Shown here: piece by piece, positions 43,155 through 52,538 of the stretch
How positions within the stretch are numbered: position 1 is the stretch's first letter
Layout: each line of letters opens with the position of its first letter
Assembly: GCF_026000435.1 (NCBI RefSeq)
Contig: NZ_AP026763.1
Span: 2,232,001-2,296,000, forward strand
Reading direction: 5' to 3'
DNA length: 64,000 nt
From: Vibrio sp. STUT-A11
GTDB taxonomy: Bacteria > Pseudomonadota > Gammaproteobacteria > Enterobacterales > Vibrionaceae
Notes under the pieces: generated by a model
Database searches by the model: none
What the model was told of the DNA's origin: nothing
The model's input: only the letters and a program-made list of their open reading frames with translations
Translations under genes and position numbers: made by a program

Positions 43155-45230
43155 ATGCTGACCAGTAACATTCAAAAATCGATTCGCACTAGCTATCAAA
43201 ACCTGCAAGCGCAGCTTGATAACTTTGTTCCGAGAAGAGCACAAAACTATCTCGTCGCTGAAATAGCGAAAACACTTTGTGGTCAATATCATAAATCCAA
43301 CCGAATACTGGTCGCGGAAGCAGGAACGGGAATTGGTAAATCGCTCTCCTATCTGATGGCAGCCATTCCAGTTGCCGTTCATAACAATCGTAAAGTGGTG
43401 ATATCTACCGCCACTGTCGCCTTACAAGAGCAGCTGATTAACAAGGATTTACCTTTATATCGCCGCCTAACGGATAAAGAGTTTTCTTTTATTCTTGCTA
43501 AAGGTAGGCAACGTTATTGCTGCGCTGAAAAACTGGCAACGGCGAGCGGGGTCGATGGCGGCCAATTAGCAATGTTCGAAACCAAACCCAAGAAGAAAGA
43601 CATTGAGCTATTGGAGACGATGTATCGCTCTCTAGCTCAAGGCAAATGGGATGGGGATCGTGACTCCTGGCCAAAACCCATTGATGACCAGCTGTGGCAA
43701 CTGATTGTCAGTGATAAGCACAGTTGCAACAACAGCTTACCAGGACATCGTGGCTGCCCGTTTCAAAAAGCTCGCTCAGAACTGGATAAAAACGACGTCA
43801 TCATTGCAAACCATTCATTAGTCATGGCCGATGCCGACTTAGGGGGGGGCGTGATTTTACCTGAGCCTGAAAACACCATTTATGTGTTTGACGAAGCGCA
43901 CCATCTACCGCATGTCGCCCGCGATCATGCGTCTGCCTCAGCGAGTTTAAAAGGTGCTGCTGCATGGTTAGAAAAACTCAATCAATCGATCGGAAAATTT
44001 TCTTCATTAGCCGATGAAAAACGCGTATCTCGTTTCCGTAATGATTTACAGGAATCAGTGCAAACGCTTATCCCTGAGCTTAGCCAGCTACCAAAACAGT
44101 TCGACCCAGCACACTTTGACCAAGACATTTATCGATTTGAACACGGAGAACTGCCAACCTGGCTGGAAAACCAATCAAAAGAGCTCAAACAAGCGAGTAA
44201 AAAGGCCAATCAAAGCGTGGCAAAAATCGCCGATCTTATTGCAGAAAGAGTAAAAGATGGCGAACTGGCGACAAGATTAGCCGAGCCTGCATTAGCTGAG
44301 CTGGGGTTTTATATTCAGCGCTTAGAGAATCTGGCTCAAGTTTGGAACCTGATGGCGGAGCCTACACGTGAAAAAGGTGCACCTCTGGCGAGATGGCTAC
44401 AAAAACATCCAGATCGTGAAGGCGACTTCATCGTCAGCGTCTCGCCGTTAGAAATTGGCTGGCAGCTTGATCAGCAAATCTGGAGCCGATGTATTGGTGC
44501 GGTATTGGTATCAGCGACCATCAGAGCACTCAATTCGTTTCACTACTTTTGTCATCAAGCTGGCATTGATGGCAAAGCAGAATCCGGTACTCAATTTTTA
44601 GCTTTGGCTTCTCCATTTGATTATCAGAATCAGGCGGAGTTACTTATTCCTGCAATGAAGTATGAGCCTCCTGCACCGCAGTTTACTGAATATCTTATTG
44701 ACATTTTGCCTAAGTACTTGCAAGACAAAAAAGCCAACTTGGTATTATTCTCTTCTTATTGGCAGATGAACCAAGTCGCCGAAGCATTGTCTACAGACTT
44801 TGTTAAACGAGGATGGGCGTTGCAAGTACAAGGGGAAAGTTCACGTCAAGAAATTCTAAAAAAACATAAAAAGCTAATAGAAACAAATAAAACCAGCGTT
44901 CTATTTGGTACAGGAAGCTTTTCTGAGGGGCTTGACTTACCGGGAGACCTTCTCGAAAACCTAGTCATTACCAAGATACCATTTGGTGTTCCGACTTCTC
45001 CTGTAGAACAGGCTCACTCCGAATACATCGAAAAGAAAGGCGGGAATCCGTTTATGCAGATCACGGTGCCGGACGCCAGTAAAAAGCTCATTCAAGGTGT
45101 GGGGCGCTTACTGCGAAAAGAGCGCGATTCTGGTAGAGTAACCATTCTAGATAGACGCCTTGTCACAAAACGATATGGGCAAGCCTTAATCGATTCGCTG
45201 CCACCATTTAAACGTAAAATAGAATATTAG
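43155..45230 (+). CDS. dinG: ATP-dependent DNA helicase DinG
   Basis: 691 aa XPD-like superfamily 2 helicase with an iron-sulphur cluster. The ATG at 43155 follows TGAGGCCC; an upstream frame extension of 12 codons is unsupported. Walker A is AEAGTGIGKSLSYL (about 55-68) and the DEAH box is VFDEAHHLPHVARDHA. Helicase C-terminal motifs: LVSATIRALNSF, GTGSFSEGLDLPGD and LIQGVGRLLRKERDSGRV. Cluster ligand candidates are C122, C123, C191 and C201; the cysteine that E. coli has between the last two is absent. Role: R-loop and replication conflict repair. yfcA-like, priC and rsmS follow on the same strand. Confidence 0.93.
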   Translation: MLTSNIQKSIRTSYQNLQAQLDNFVPRRAQNYLVAEIAKTLCGQYHKSNRILVAEAGTGIGKSLSYLMAAIPVAVHNNRKVVISTATVALQEQLINKDLPLYRRLTDKEFSFILAKGRQRYCCAEKLATASGVDGGQLAMFETKPKKKDIELLETMYRSLAQGKWDGDRDSWPKPIDDQLWQLIVSDKHSCNNSLPGHRGCPFQKARSELDKNDVIIANHSLVMADADLGGGVILPEPENTIYVFDEAHHLPHVARDHASASASLKGAAAWLEKLNQSIGKFSSLADEKRVSRFRNDLQESVQTLIPELSQLPKQFDPAHFDQDIYRFEHGELPTWLENQSKELKQASKKANQSVAKIADLIAERVKDGELATRLAEPALAELGFYIQRLENLAQVWNLMAEPTREKGAPLARWLQKHPDREGDFIVSVSPLEIGWQLDQQIWSRCIGAVLVSATIRALNSFHYFCHQAGIDGKAESGTQFLALASPFDYQNQAELLIPAMKYEPPAPQFTEYLIDILPKYLQDKKANLVLFSSYWQMNQVAEALSTDFVKRGWALQVQGESSRQEILKKHKKLIETNKTSVLFGTGSFSEGLDLPGDLLENLVITKIPFGVPTSPVEQAHSEYIEKKGGNPFMQITVPDASKKLIQGVGRLLRKERDSGRVTILDRRLVTKRYGQALIDSLPPFKRKIEY

Positions 45231-45244
45231 AAGAAAAACCATTT

Positions 45245-46030
45245 ATGGAAATGATTGAGCCAGGCATGTTGCTGGTGTTGGCGCTAGTCGCTTTTGTTGC
45301 AGGATTCATCGATGCCGTTGCGGGTGGCGGTGGTATGCTGACCGTACCCGCTTTATTATCTTTGGGGCTACCACCTCATATTGCTTTGGGTACAAATAAA
45401 CTCGCAGCAACCTTTGCTTCTTCAACGGCGGCGTTTACTTATTACAAGAAGCGCTTGTTTCGTCCGCAATGCTGGGGAAGAGCCTTTATTGCCACCTTAA
45501 TCGGCGCAACTTTGGGTACATTGTTTGTCGACGCAATCAGTACAGAATGGCTTGAAAAAGTTTTGCCGCTGATTATTTTGGCTGCAGCGCTGTATACGGT
45601 TTTCCATAAAACACCGCAGACGACGCATCAAAGCCCAACGCCTGAGCCTTGCCCTTTATTGCATAAAAAGCAGTATTTCCAAGGTTTCTCTATCGGTTTC
45701 TATGACGGACTTGCAGGCCCGGGCACTGGTGCATTTTGGACCGTGAGCTCTATGGCACTATACCGTCTAAATATTTTGCTGGCTTCTGGTCTGGCAAAAG
45801 CGATGAACTTTACCAGTAACTTTACTTCTCTGATTACTTTTGCGCTATTAGGGCATATCAACTGGGTGCTAGGCTTAACGATGGGGCTATGCTTAATGGC
45901 AGGTGCTTTTGTCGGCGCTCATTCTGCGATTCACTTTGGTGCTAAATTCATTCGCCCAGTATTTGTTACCGTGGTGAGTATACTTGCTATTAAATTGGCT
46001 TATGATGCTTGGTTTGTAGGGTTAACATGA
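45245..46030 (+). CDS. TSUP-family (TauE/SafE) membrane permease
   Basis: 261 aa, about eight membrane helices. Family hallmarks: FVAGFIDAVAGGGGMLTVPALLSLG (opening part, residues about 18-40), ALGTNKLAATFASSTAAF, and in the second repeat FYDGLAGPGTGAFW and KAMNFTSNFTSLITF. It resembles E. coli YfcA. Members move sulphur-containing or organic anions; the substrate here is unknown. It starts 14 bases after dinG and overlaps priC by 4 bases. Confidence 0.9.
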   Translation: MEMIEPGMLLVLALVAFVAGFIDAVAGGGGMLTVPALLSLGLPPHIALGTNKLAATFASSTAAFTYYKKRLFRPQCWGRAFIATLIGATLGTLFVDAISTEWLEKVLPLIILAAALYTVFHKTPQTTHQSPTPEPCPLLHKKQYFQGFSIGFYDGLAGPGTGAFWTVSSMALYRLNILLASGLAKAMNFTSNFTSLITFALLGHINWVLGLTMGLCLMAGAFVGAHSAIHFGAKFIRPVFVTVVSILAIKLAYDAWFVGLT

Positions 46031-46572
46031 ACATCGATCAACTTTCAGCACATTTAGAGCAAATGGCAAAACAAGCCGCCATGCTTGATCGTCAAAGGGG
46101 TGAGCATCATGTGCCACTTTTTGATGAACGTCTGTTTAGTTGTCGTTCTCGATTACTCACACCATGCGTCAAAGAAGCAAAATCAACACTGAGTACTATT
46201 GTCCGCGAACAAGACGAAGGGAAATTAACCGCCCTGCGCGCTGAATATCTGACTGAACGCTTGGTTGCACAGATTGCCGCCATCCAGCGGGAGATTTCAA
46301 CCACCAAAATTCGTAAGAACGAAATCAAGCACAGCAGCCATTTTCGAAAACCGATCAATGTTCTGTATCAAGAGCTGGCTCAGCATCAGGAGTGGGCTCG
46401 TCGTTTACGAGAAATGGTACTTGAAAAAGAGAGAGCAGTAGCAACCGCTCCGAGTTTTATGCGCGCAGAAGCGCAGAAGGTTTTACTAGCGACAGAACAA
46501 CGGCTGGAACGCTGCGAAGCGGCTTTAGTTAAGCTCGAAAACCAAATCACTCACAGGGAAAAACATCAGTAA
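46027..46572 (+). CDS. priC: Primosomal replication protein N'' PriC
   Basis: 181 aa helical protein that reloads DnaB at stalled forks. The ATG at 46027 overlaps the preceding gene's TGA by 4 bases. The sequence has ARG/LYS-rich helices, with FDERLFSCRSRLLTPCV and an SHFRKPINVLYQELAQHQEWARRL core (quoted as landmark, first part about residues 104-116). Low complexity makes the family call depend partly on context: priC next to ybaM/rsmS, as in E. coli. Confidence 0.85.
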   Translation: MNIDQLSAHLEQMAKQAAMLDRQRGEHHVPLFDERLFSCRSRLLTPCVKEAKSTLSTIVREQDEGKLTALRAEYLTERLVAQIAAIQREISTTKIRKNEIKHSSHFRKPINVLYQELAQHQEWARRLREMVLEKERAVATAPSFMRAEAQKVLLATEQRLERCEAALVKLENQITHREKHQ

Positions 46573-46739
46573 TGTCTGACCAACCAACCTCTCCTCTTGA
46601 CGATGCTCCAGATGATGTAAAGCTGGCCGTCGATCTTATCTACTTACTCGAGTCAAATGAAGTTGACCCTGAAGTTGCGCTAAGTGCTTTGAAAATCGTG
46701 CAGTTAGATTTAAAGAACAAATTAAAATCTAAACAGTAA
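46572..46739 (+). CDS. rsmS: YbaM/RsmS-like small protein
   Basis: 55 aa. ATG at 46572 (TAATG overlap with the priC stop) and TAA at 46739. It has APDDVKLAVDLIYLLESNEV and a helix ending LKNKLKSKQ. E. coli YbaM contains the same NAPDDVKLAVDLI core and also follows priC. RsmS was described in Erwinia as a pleiotropic regulator of secondary metabolism; the function in vibrios is unknown. The gene is short, but the core identity and tight spacing make it convincing. Confidence 0.85.
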   Translation: MSDQPTSPLDDAPDDVKLAVDLIYLLESNEVDPEVALSALKIVQLDLKNKLKSKQ

Positions 46740-46845
46740 GTTGGCTTTAACACTAGCTAGCTACTGCATTTTGTTGAGAACCATTTTCACCGCGATTCAG
46801 CAATGCTACCATTCGGGACAAAGACGCCCTCGAGAAGGATAAAAA

Positions 46846-47652
46846 ATGAAAGTAATCAGCTTTAACATCAACGGACTCCGTGCGAGACTGCATCAGCTCC
46901 AGGCGCTCATCGATAAACATCAGCCAGATGTTATCGGGCTTCAGGAAATTAAAGTTCATGATGAAGCGTTTCCAATAGCAGATGTCGAAGCCATGGGTTA
47001 CAAGGTGTACTTTCATGGTCAAAAGGCGCACTACGGTGTCGCAATGCTGTGTAAGCAAGAACCTATCAGTGTGCAGAAAGGTTTTCCAACCGATAACGAA
47101 GAACATCAAAAGCGCATGATCATGGCGACCTTTGAAGACGAAAATGGTGAAAAGGTAACGGTACTCAACGGCTACTTCCCTCAAGGGGACAATATCAGCC
47201 ACGAAACCAAATACCCGTATAAGCGACAGTTCTACAAAGATTTGATGACTTACTTAAATGATCATCATAATAACGACGAACAATTGATTGTTATGGGCGA
47301 CATCAACATCAGCCCAATTGATGACGACATCGGCATTGGCGAGCCAAACCGTAAACGCTGGCTAAAAACGGGCAAATGTTCCTTCCAACCAGAAGAACGA
47401 GAATGGTTGAAAATTTTATTAGACTGGGGCTTTGAAGATACTTTCCGTAAACTGTATCCAGAAGTGAATGATCGCTATTCGTGGTTTGACTACCGTTCTC
47501 GCGGTTTTGATGATAACCGTGGTCTACGAATCGATGTGATTCTGGCAACGCCTTCACTGGCACAGAAGTGTATCGAGTCAGGTATCGACTATGAACTGCG
47601 TGGTATTGAAAAACCATCTGACCACGCTCCAATTTGGTCAACGTTCAAATAG
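46846..47652 (+). CDS. xthA: Exonuclease III XthA
   Basis: 268 aa AP endonuclease/3'-5' exonuclease of base-excision repair. Motifs: MKVISFNINGLRARLHQL, the metal ligand Glu in VIGLQEIKV, NGYFPQG, VMGDINISP, RIDVILATPSL, and the terminal SDHAPIW with the catalytic Asp-His. Length equals E. coli XthA (268). A Shine-Dalgarno GAAGGA is near the ATG. It is about 105 bases from rsmS and probably has its own promoter. Confidence 0.97.
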   Translation: MKVISFNINGLRARLHQLQALIDKHQPDVIGLQEIKVHDEAFPIADVEAMGYKVYFHGQKAHYGVAMLCKQEPISVQKGFPTDNEEHQKRMIMATFEDENGEKVTVLNGYFPQGDNISHETKYPYKRQFYKDLMTYLNDHHNNDEQLIVMGDINISPIDDDIGIGEPNRKRWLKTGKCSFQPEEREWLKILLDWGFEDTFRKLYPEVNDRYSWFDYRSRGFDDNRGLRIDVILATPSLAQKCIESGIDYELRGIEKPSDHAPIWSTFK

Positions 47653-47674
47653 TTTCAGACGGATTCCAAACCAC

Positions 47675-47702
47675 AAAAAGAGCGCATTAACGCGCTCTTT
47701 TT
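47675..47702. terminator. Bidirectional terminator between xthA and artM
   Basis: AAAAAGAGCGC pairs with GCGCTCTTTTT; flanks the convergent genes. Confidence 0.93.
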
Positions 47703-47725
47703 GTGTATCAAACGACAACCATTAG

Positions 47726-48403
47726 TTAGCTTAACGGACGTGTGTAAGCCAGAAAACGCTTCTCCGCATGCTTAAAGCACCATAGGATGATAAACGTCAG
47801 TGACATATAGAATAAACCAGCGGTTAAAAACGACTCGAATGGCGCGTAGTAACGTGAGTTAACCAAACGAGCTGCACCGGTTAGATCCATGATGGTTACA
47901 ATGCCCGCTACCGCACTACCGTGCAGCATGAAGATCACCTCGTTTGAATATACTGGTAATGCTCTGCGTAGTGCACTCGGTAAAATGATACGACGGTAAG
48001 TCTTAAATTTACTCATTCCATACGCTTTAGCCGCTTCTACCTCACCTTTTGGTAAGCCATTAATGGCGCCTCGGATAATCTCCGCCGTGTAAGCTGAAGT
48101 ATTCAATACGAAAGCAACCAATGCACAAAACCAAGCGTTTTCCCAGAGTGTGTCTTTTACCGGGAAGAACTGATCCATACCGTAATAAATGAGGTAAAGC
48201 TGTACTAGCAGAGGCGTACCACGGAAAAAGTAGATAAACGCCCATGCTGGCATGCTCAACGCATAGTTTTTACTGTTTCTTGCAACCGCCATCGGAATAG
48301 ACACGCACAATCCGATAATCAGTGAAAGCCCCACCAGCCATACAGTGGTCCAAAGTCCACTCAGGTAAATTGGGAAACTTTCAATAATCAGTGAAAAGTC
48401 CAT
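47726..48403 (-). CDS. artM: Arginine-type ABC transporter permease ArtM
   Basis: 225 aa inner-membrane permease with about five helices. The cytoplasmic EAA loop is EVEAAKAYGMSKFKTYRRIILPSALRRALP (seen from about residue 140; landmark AYGMSKFKTYRRIILP). The conserved FFRGTPLLVQLYLIYYG is typical of polar amino-acid permeases. It pairs with ArtQ 3 bases upstream. It is last gene of the leftward artP-artJ-artQ-artM order. Confidence 0.9.
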   Translation of the reverse strand: MDFSLIIESFPIYLSGLWTTVWLVGLSLIIGLCVSIPMAVARNSKNYALSMPAWAFIYFFRGTPLLVQLYLIYYGMDQFFPVKDTLWENAWFCALVAFVLNTSAYTAEIIRGAINGLPKGEVEAAKAYGMSKFKTYRRIILPSALRRALPVYSNEVIFMLHGSAVAGIVTIMDLTGAARLVNSRYYAPFESFLTAGLFYMSLTFIILWCFKHAEKRFLAYTRPLS

Positions 48404-48406
48404 AAT

Positions 48407-49147
48407 TTACCTCGCGTGAATACTAAACTTGCGTTCAACAAGTTTAAGTAAACCTGTAGAAACGCTGGTAAAGAATAGAAATATGATGGCGACAGCCATG
48501 TAGAACGTAAATGGCATTTTTGTCGAGCCAGCAGCCAAAGAACTCATTCTCACCATGTCATCAAGACCAATAATAGAGACCAGAGCGGTGGTTTTAAGCA
48601 ACACTAACCAGTTATTACCAAAGCCTGGTAAAGCATGACGAATCATCTGCGGTAAAAGAATTCGTCTGAATGATAAAACCGCGTTCATACCGTAAGCTTT
48701 CGCTGCTTCAAGCTCACCTCTGTCGACGGCCATAATCGCACCACGAAACGTTTCCGCCATGTAAGCACCAAAGATAAAGCCAATCGTTAGTACACCAGCA
48801 ATAAATGGGCTCACGTCGATGTAATCTGGTAGATATGACGTCCACTCATGGTTAGGGTCACTCGACGCAAACCATTCATTTAACGTTTCATTGATAGAAT
48901 AAAGACTGTTGTTCAAAAGTATTTGTCCACCAAAGAAAATCAGCATCATCAGAACCAAATCTGGGATACCGCGAATAATGGTGGTATAGAGAGTGGCAAT
49001 GGCTTTTGCCCATTTATAAGGTGATAACTTGGCTAAAGCACCAAGCATGCCCAGTATCACTGCAAGTAGCAGAGAAAGCACTGCAACTTCAATAGTTACT
49101 ATAGCTCCTGCAAAGATGGAAGCTTCGTATCCTTGTAAATCCAGCAT
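48407..49147 (-). CDS. artQ: Arginine-type ABC transporter permease ArtQ
   Basis: 246 aa permease from the ATG at 49147 (AGGA in front); a TTG nine codons earlier is less likely. It has about five helices, the RGIPDLVLMMLIFFGGQ segment and the EAA loop EAAKAYGMNAVLSFRRILLP. It forms the channel together with ArtM. The gap to artM is only 3 bases. Confidence 0.9.
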   Translation of the reverse strand: MLDLQGYEASIFAGAIVTIEVAVLSLLLAVILGMLGALAKLSPYKWAKAIATLYTTIIRGIPDLVLMMLIFFGGQILLNNSLYSINETLNEWFASSDPNHEWTSYLPDYIDVSPFIAGVLTIGFIFGAYMAETFRGAIMAVDRGELEAAKAYGMNAVLSFRRILLPQMIRHALPGFGNNWLVLLKTTALVSIIGLDDMVRMSSLAAGSTKMPFTFYMAVAIIFLFFTSVSTGLLKLVERKFSIHAR

Positions 49148-49228
49148 AGGTGAGTTCCTAATCCCTAAACTCAAAAGATCGACCGCTGACTACTTCTAGG
49201 AACAGGCCAACGGTCGCTTAATTACGAC

Positions 49229-49999
49229 TTATTCGCCGTAGATATCGTAGTTAAAGTATTTACCGGCAAGCTCTTGGTAAACACCTTTATCACGTAGTGA
49301 CAAAATCGCCGCGTCTAGTTTCTGCGTCAGGTCTTTATCTTGCTTACGAACCGCAATACCAAAACCTTCGCCGAACCATTTCGGATCAGTAAGCGATGGG
49401 CCAACAAATTCATACTCGTCACCGCCAGCTTTGTTTAGTACACCTTCCTCTAACGCCGAAGCATCGCCCAGTACCGCAACAACGCGACCATTGGCAAGAT
49501 CGAGATAAGCCTCATCAAATGAGCCGTAACGTACGATCTCAACTTTGTCACCGTAATTGTCAGTCAGGTATTTATCGTGCGTAGTTGCACGTTGTACTGC
49601 AATCTTTTTGCCATCTAGGTTGTCAAAGTCTAGATTAGCGCCTTTCTTCGCAATGAATTTGTTAGGAATGAGTGCGTATTTACCAGTGAAGTCAACTTTC
49701 TTCTTACGCTCTTCGGTAATCGACATTGCTGCAATAATTGCGTCGTATTTACGTGCGAGAAGAGAAGGAATAATGCCATCCCAGTCTTGAGCAACGATCT
49801 GACACTTCACTTGCATCTCTTCACAAAGTGCGTTTGCCATATCGACGTCAAAGCCTTTTAAAGAGCCGTCAGTTTCAGTCCAGCTAAACGGAGGATATGC
49901 ACCTTCAACACCAAAGCGAACTGTTTTCCATTCTTTCGCTTGAACGGCGCCAGATACTGCCGTTGCAGCAAGCGTTGCTGCTAATAACCACTTTTTCAT
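49229..49999 (-). CDS. Periplasmic arginine/basic amino-acid binding protein
   Basis: 256 aa. Signal peptide MKKWLLAATLAATAVSGAVQA then KEWKT. It belongs to solute-binding family 3: VRFGVEGAYPPFSW, LKGFDVDMANALCEEM, the DWDGIIPSLLARKYDAII segment, MSITEERKKKVDFT, and a conserved Cys pair (about 59 and 66). It resembles ArtJ/ArgT/HisJ; the exact ligand (Arg, Lys, ornithine or His) is not decidable. It lies between the ATPase and permease genes of the same operon. Confidence 0.88.
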   Translation of the reverse strand: MKKWLLAATLAATAVSGAVQAKEWKTVRFGVEGAYPPFSWTETDGSLKGFDVDMANALCEEMQVKCQIVAQDWDGIIPSLLARKYDAIIAAMSITEERKKKVDFTGKYALIPNKFIAKKGANLDFDNLDGKKIAVQRATTHDKYLTDNYGDKVEIVRYGSFDEAYLDLANGRVVAVLGDASALEEGVLNKAGGDEYEFVGPSLTDPKWFGEGFGIAVRKQDKDLTQKLDAAILSLRDKGVYQELAGKYFNYDIYGE

Positions 50000-50082
50000 T
50001 TCCGTACTCCTGTGATTTCCATTTTATTTGATTTTGTATGTTGTGTTGGCGTGGGAGGCAAAAATCTGCCTCCCAAAGAATC

Positions 50083-50853
50083 TTAGTAAATCGATGAAAT
50101 AAACTGCTGTAAACGCGGTGAATCTGGGTTAGTAAATAGCTTAGCAGGATCTCCTTGTTCTTCTACCAGTCCTTGGTGGAGGAACATTACATGGTTCGAT
50201 ACATCGCGAGCAAATGCCATTTCGTGAGTCACTACCAACATGGTACGACCTTCTTCTGCCAAGTCTCTCATTACCCCCAGTACTTCTCCAACTAACTCTG
50301 GGTCAAGCGCAGAGGTTGGTTCATCAAACAGCATCACTTCTGGATCGACAGCCAAAGCGCGAGCGATTGCAGCACGTTGTTGTTGACCACCAGATAAATG
50401 CCCTGGGTAATAATCCTTACGTTCGTAGAGACCCACTTTTTTGAGTAGTACTTCTGCGTTCTCAATAGCTTGAGCTTTCGGCACACCCAATACGTGCACG
50501 GGTGCTTCAATGACATTTTCTAAAACAGTAAGGTGAGACCACAGGTTAAACCCCTGGAATACCATCGCAAGACGAGAACGAATACGCTGTACTTGCTTTT
50601 CGTTGGCAGGTACCGATTCCCCAGCTCGGTTATTCTTCATTTGAATAAGCTCACCGTTTACCCAAATTTCGCCGGCAGTTGGTGTCTCTAATAAGTTGAT
50701 ACATCTGAGAAAAGTACTCTTGCCGGAGCCGGAAGAGCCAATGATAGAGATAACATCCCCTTTATGTGCAGAAAGAGAAATTCCCTTAAGGACTTCATTT
50801 TGTCCAAACGTTTTGTGCAGGTCTTTTATATCTAGCGCTGGTACATCAGTCAT
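50083..50853 (-). CDS. artP: Amino-acid ABC transporter ATPase (ArtP/HisP type)
   Basis: 256 aa ABC ATPase. Walker A GSSGSGKSTFLRC, Q-loop MVFQGFNLW, signature LSGGQQQRAAIARAL, Walker B VMLFDEPTSALDPELV and H-switch VVTHEMAFARD. Length and insertions are closest to HisP/ArtP. It is the first gene of the operon, and the upstream 230 bases should contain the promoter. Confidence 0.9.
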   Translation of the reverse strand: MTDVPALDIKDLHKTFGQNEVLKGISLSAHKGDVISIIGSSGSGKSTFLRCINLLETPTAGEIWVNGELIQMKNNRAGESVPANEKQVQRIRSRLAMVFQGFNLWSHLTVLENVIEAPVHVLGVPKAQAIENAEVLLKKVGLYERKDYYPGHLSGGQQQRAAIARALAVDPEVMLFDEPTSALDPELVGEVLGVMRDLAEEGRTMLVVTHEMAFARDVSNHVMFLHQGLVEEQGDPAKLFTNPDSPRLQQFISSIY

Positions 50854-51040
50854 GCGCTTTACTCCCTGTGTTTTTTACTGCTATAAGGGACTCCGCCCTA
50901 TCTGATTCGGAACAAATTAGCACCCCGGCTCGAAAGTTGCAACAAATGATTAACCTAAATAAATAGAATAGTTAGATAGGATAGCCAAATTAATATGCAA
51001 TATTTAGTACTATATGCTTTATTTCTTGAATATTATGTAT

Positions 51041-51065
51041 AAAAAAGCCCCTGCAGTGAGGGGCT
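51041..51065 (-). terminator. Rho-independent terminator after the lipoprotein gene
   Basis: Minus strand: AGCCCCT pairs with AGGGGCT and is followed by TTTTTTAT. Confidence 0.92.
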
Positions 51066-51083
51066 AATTATATTATAAAAGTG

Positions 51084-52538
51084 TTAGTTAGTTCTCTCTA
51101 ACAGCAGTGTTTTTGTCTGAGCAAGACGGTTACTGATCGCCCTGACTTCTTGTTCATTTTTAACGATACCCAGCACATCTTCCATAGTGTCCTGGCCATC
51201 ACCATTCGCATAAGCGGCTAGGAAATCTGCGACTTTGACATCACCACTTTGTTCTGTGAAAACATAGTTTTGCGTAATTAAAGAATCGTCTGAAATCACA
51301 AGACCGCTGGCGGCATCAGACGGCACACTTGAGTAATCAAGTTCAGGTACGACAACGCTATCATTGATGGTTGAATAAATGGAGTGACGTACAACGTATG
51401 GCGTTGCGCCCACCGTTGTACCTTCTTGGTAACTCACTCGCTGCAAGCCATTTTCATTACCCAAACCAATACTGTCACTTAAGTAAACCGTACGGTTTAA
51501 AACGCCTGGTTTAGTATCTTGAGTGTTGCTTACAGCAAAAAGTGATACGTCATCAACGTCAATAGTCCAATCATCGGCTACAACATCGGTGTATTGTGCA
51601 TCCCACCCAGAGGTTACAATGGTCCCATCAACACTGAATGCCCATACGTCACCATTTAGTGTGTCGGGGTGGTAGAACTCGCTCGTTCTCTCCACTTCCG
51701 CTAAACGATAAGAAAAGTTCTTGTAAATGGTGTCAATATCAATGGTTGTGAAATCAATACCGGAATTATTCACCACTGGAGTAGATGTATTACCAGCAAA
51801 TACCATGCGGTCATCCGTCCAGTCCTCAAAACCGTATTGGTAAAGGGCGGAACGTGAATCTGTGCGGTACTGCGCAACCATCGTTTTCTCTGTGCTAACG
51901 GCGGTCAAGGTTTCACCTTTCGTGAAGCGAGATTCGTTTGCAGTGACAGTTTCATACTGAGAATCGAAGTAGAATGTTGAGTAAGGATTACCTACTGCGT
52001 CTTCTGCCACTTTGTAGTCGAGACTTGTCTTGTTTGTCGTTTTATCATTATCGCCCGTTAAACAGGTTGTGTTGCTTACATTGGCTTGTGCGGAAAGGTA
52101 GACATTGCGTAATGAAGAATCCGACTCTAACAATTGTTTTGAGAACGTCAGCGCGTTAAGAATAGTGCCGTTCGCTTCTTGAATCGTCACGCTGCCATCA
52201 TCAGGAATGGATTGTAGGGTGATGGTCAGCTTGTCATTGCTTGCCGTCACTAAATCTCCGGCACGCTCGCCAGTTGCATCAGAATAGTATGCCGTTAACT
52301 GACTGTCGAGTACGCCACCTATTGTATGGTAATTGAGGACTTGTTCGATGCCATTTGAGGTAAATCTATCGTAAATCGTACAAGAGCCATTACTTGCTAA
52401 TGCTTGAGTTTCAGCGGTCACAAAAGTGAACTTATACAGCGTTTTTGGTGTGCTGCTACCGCCACCGCCGCCGCCACCACAACCGACCATTAATCCAGAA
52501 ATGATTGCCACTAACGGCACTACTTTAAGCTGTTTCAT
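51084..52538 (-). CDS. Putative lipoprotein with glycine tract, unknown function
   Basis: 484 aa. Signal peptide MKQLKVVPLVAIISGLMVG then Cys20 (lipobox LMVGC), followed by seven Gly and SS, a flexible tether. The mature part is rich in Thr, Ser, Asp and beta-strand-like segments, with paired Cys at about 53 and 159. No enzymatic motif is recognised. The residue after Cys is Gly, which is compatible with outer-membrane sorting. Monocistronic with its own terminator. It probably is an outer-membrane or surface lipoprotein; the family is not recognised. Confidence 0.75.
   Translation of the reverse strand: MKQLKVVPLVAIISGLMVGCGGGGGGGSSTPKTLYKFTFVTAETQALASNGSCTIYDRFTSNGIEQVLNYHTIGGVLDSQLTAYYSDATGERAGDLVTASNDKLTITLQSIPDDGSVTIQEANGTILNALTFSKQLLESDSSLRNVYLSAQANVSNTTCLTGDNDKTTNKTSLDYKVAEDAVGNPYSTFYFDSQYETVTANESRFTKGETLTAVSTEKTMVAQYRTDSRSALYQYGFEDWTDDRMVFAGNTSTPVVNNSGIDFTTIDIDTIYKNFSYRLAEVERTSEFYHPDTLNGDVWAFSVDGTIVTSGWDAQYTDVVADDWTIDVDDVSLFAVSNTQDTKPGVLNRTVYLSDSIGLGNENGLQRVSYQEGTTVGATPYVVRHSIYSTINDSVVVPELDYSSVPSDAASGLVISDDSLITQNYVFTEQSGDVKVADFLAAYANGDGQDTMEDVLGIVKNEQEVRAISNRLAQTKTLLLERTN

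Noticed and set aside
51028..51044. Possible ArgR box upstream of artP
   Set aside because: TGAATATTATGTATA fits one half of the ARG box only, and it overlaps the lipoprotein gene's terminator.
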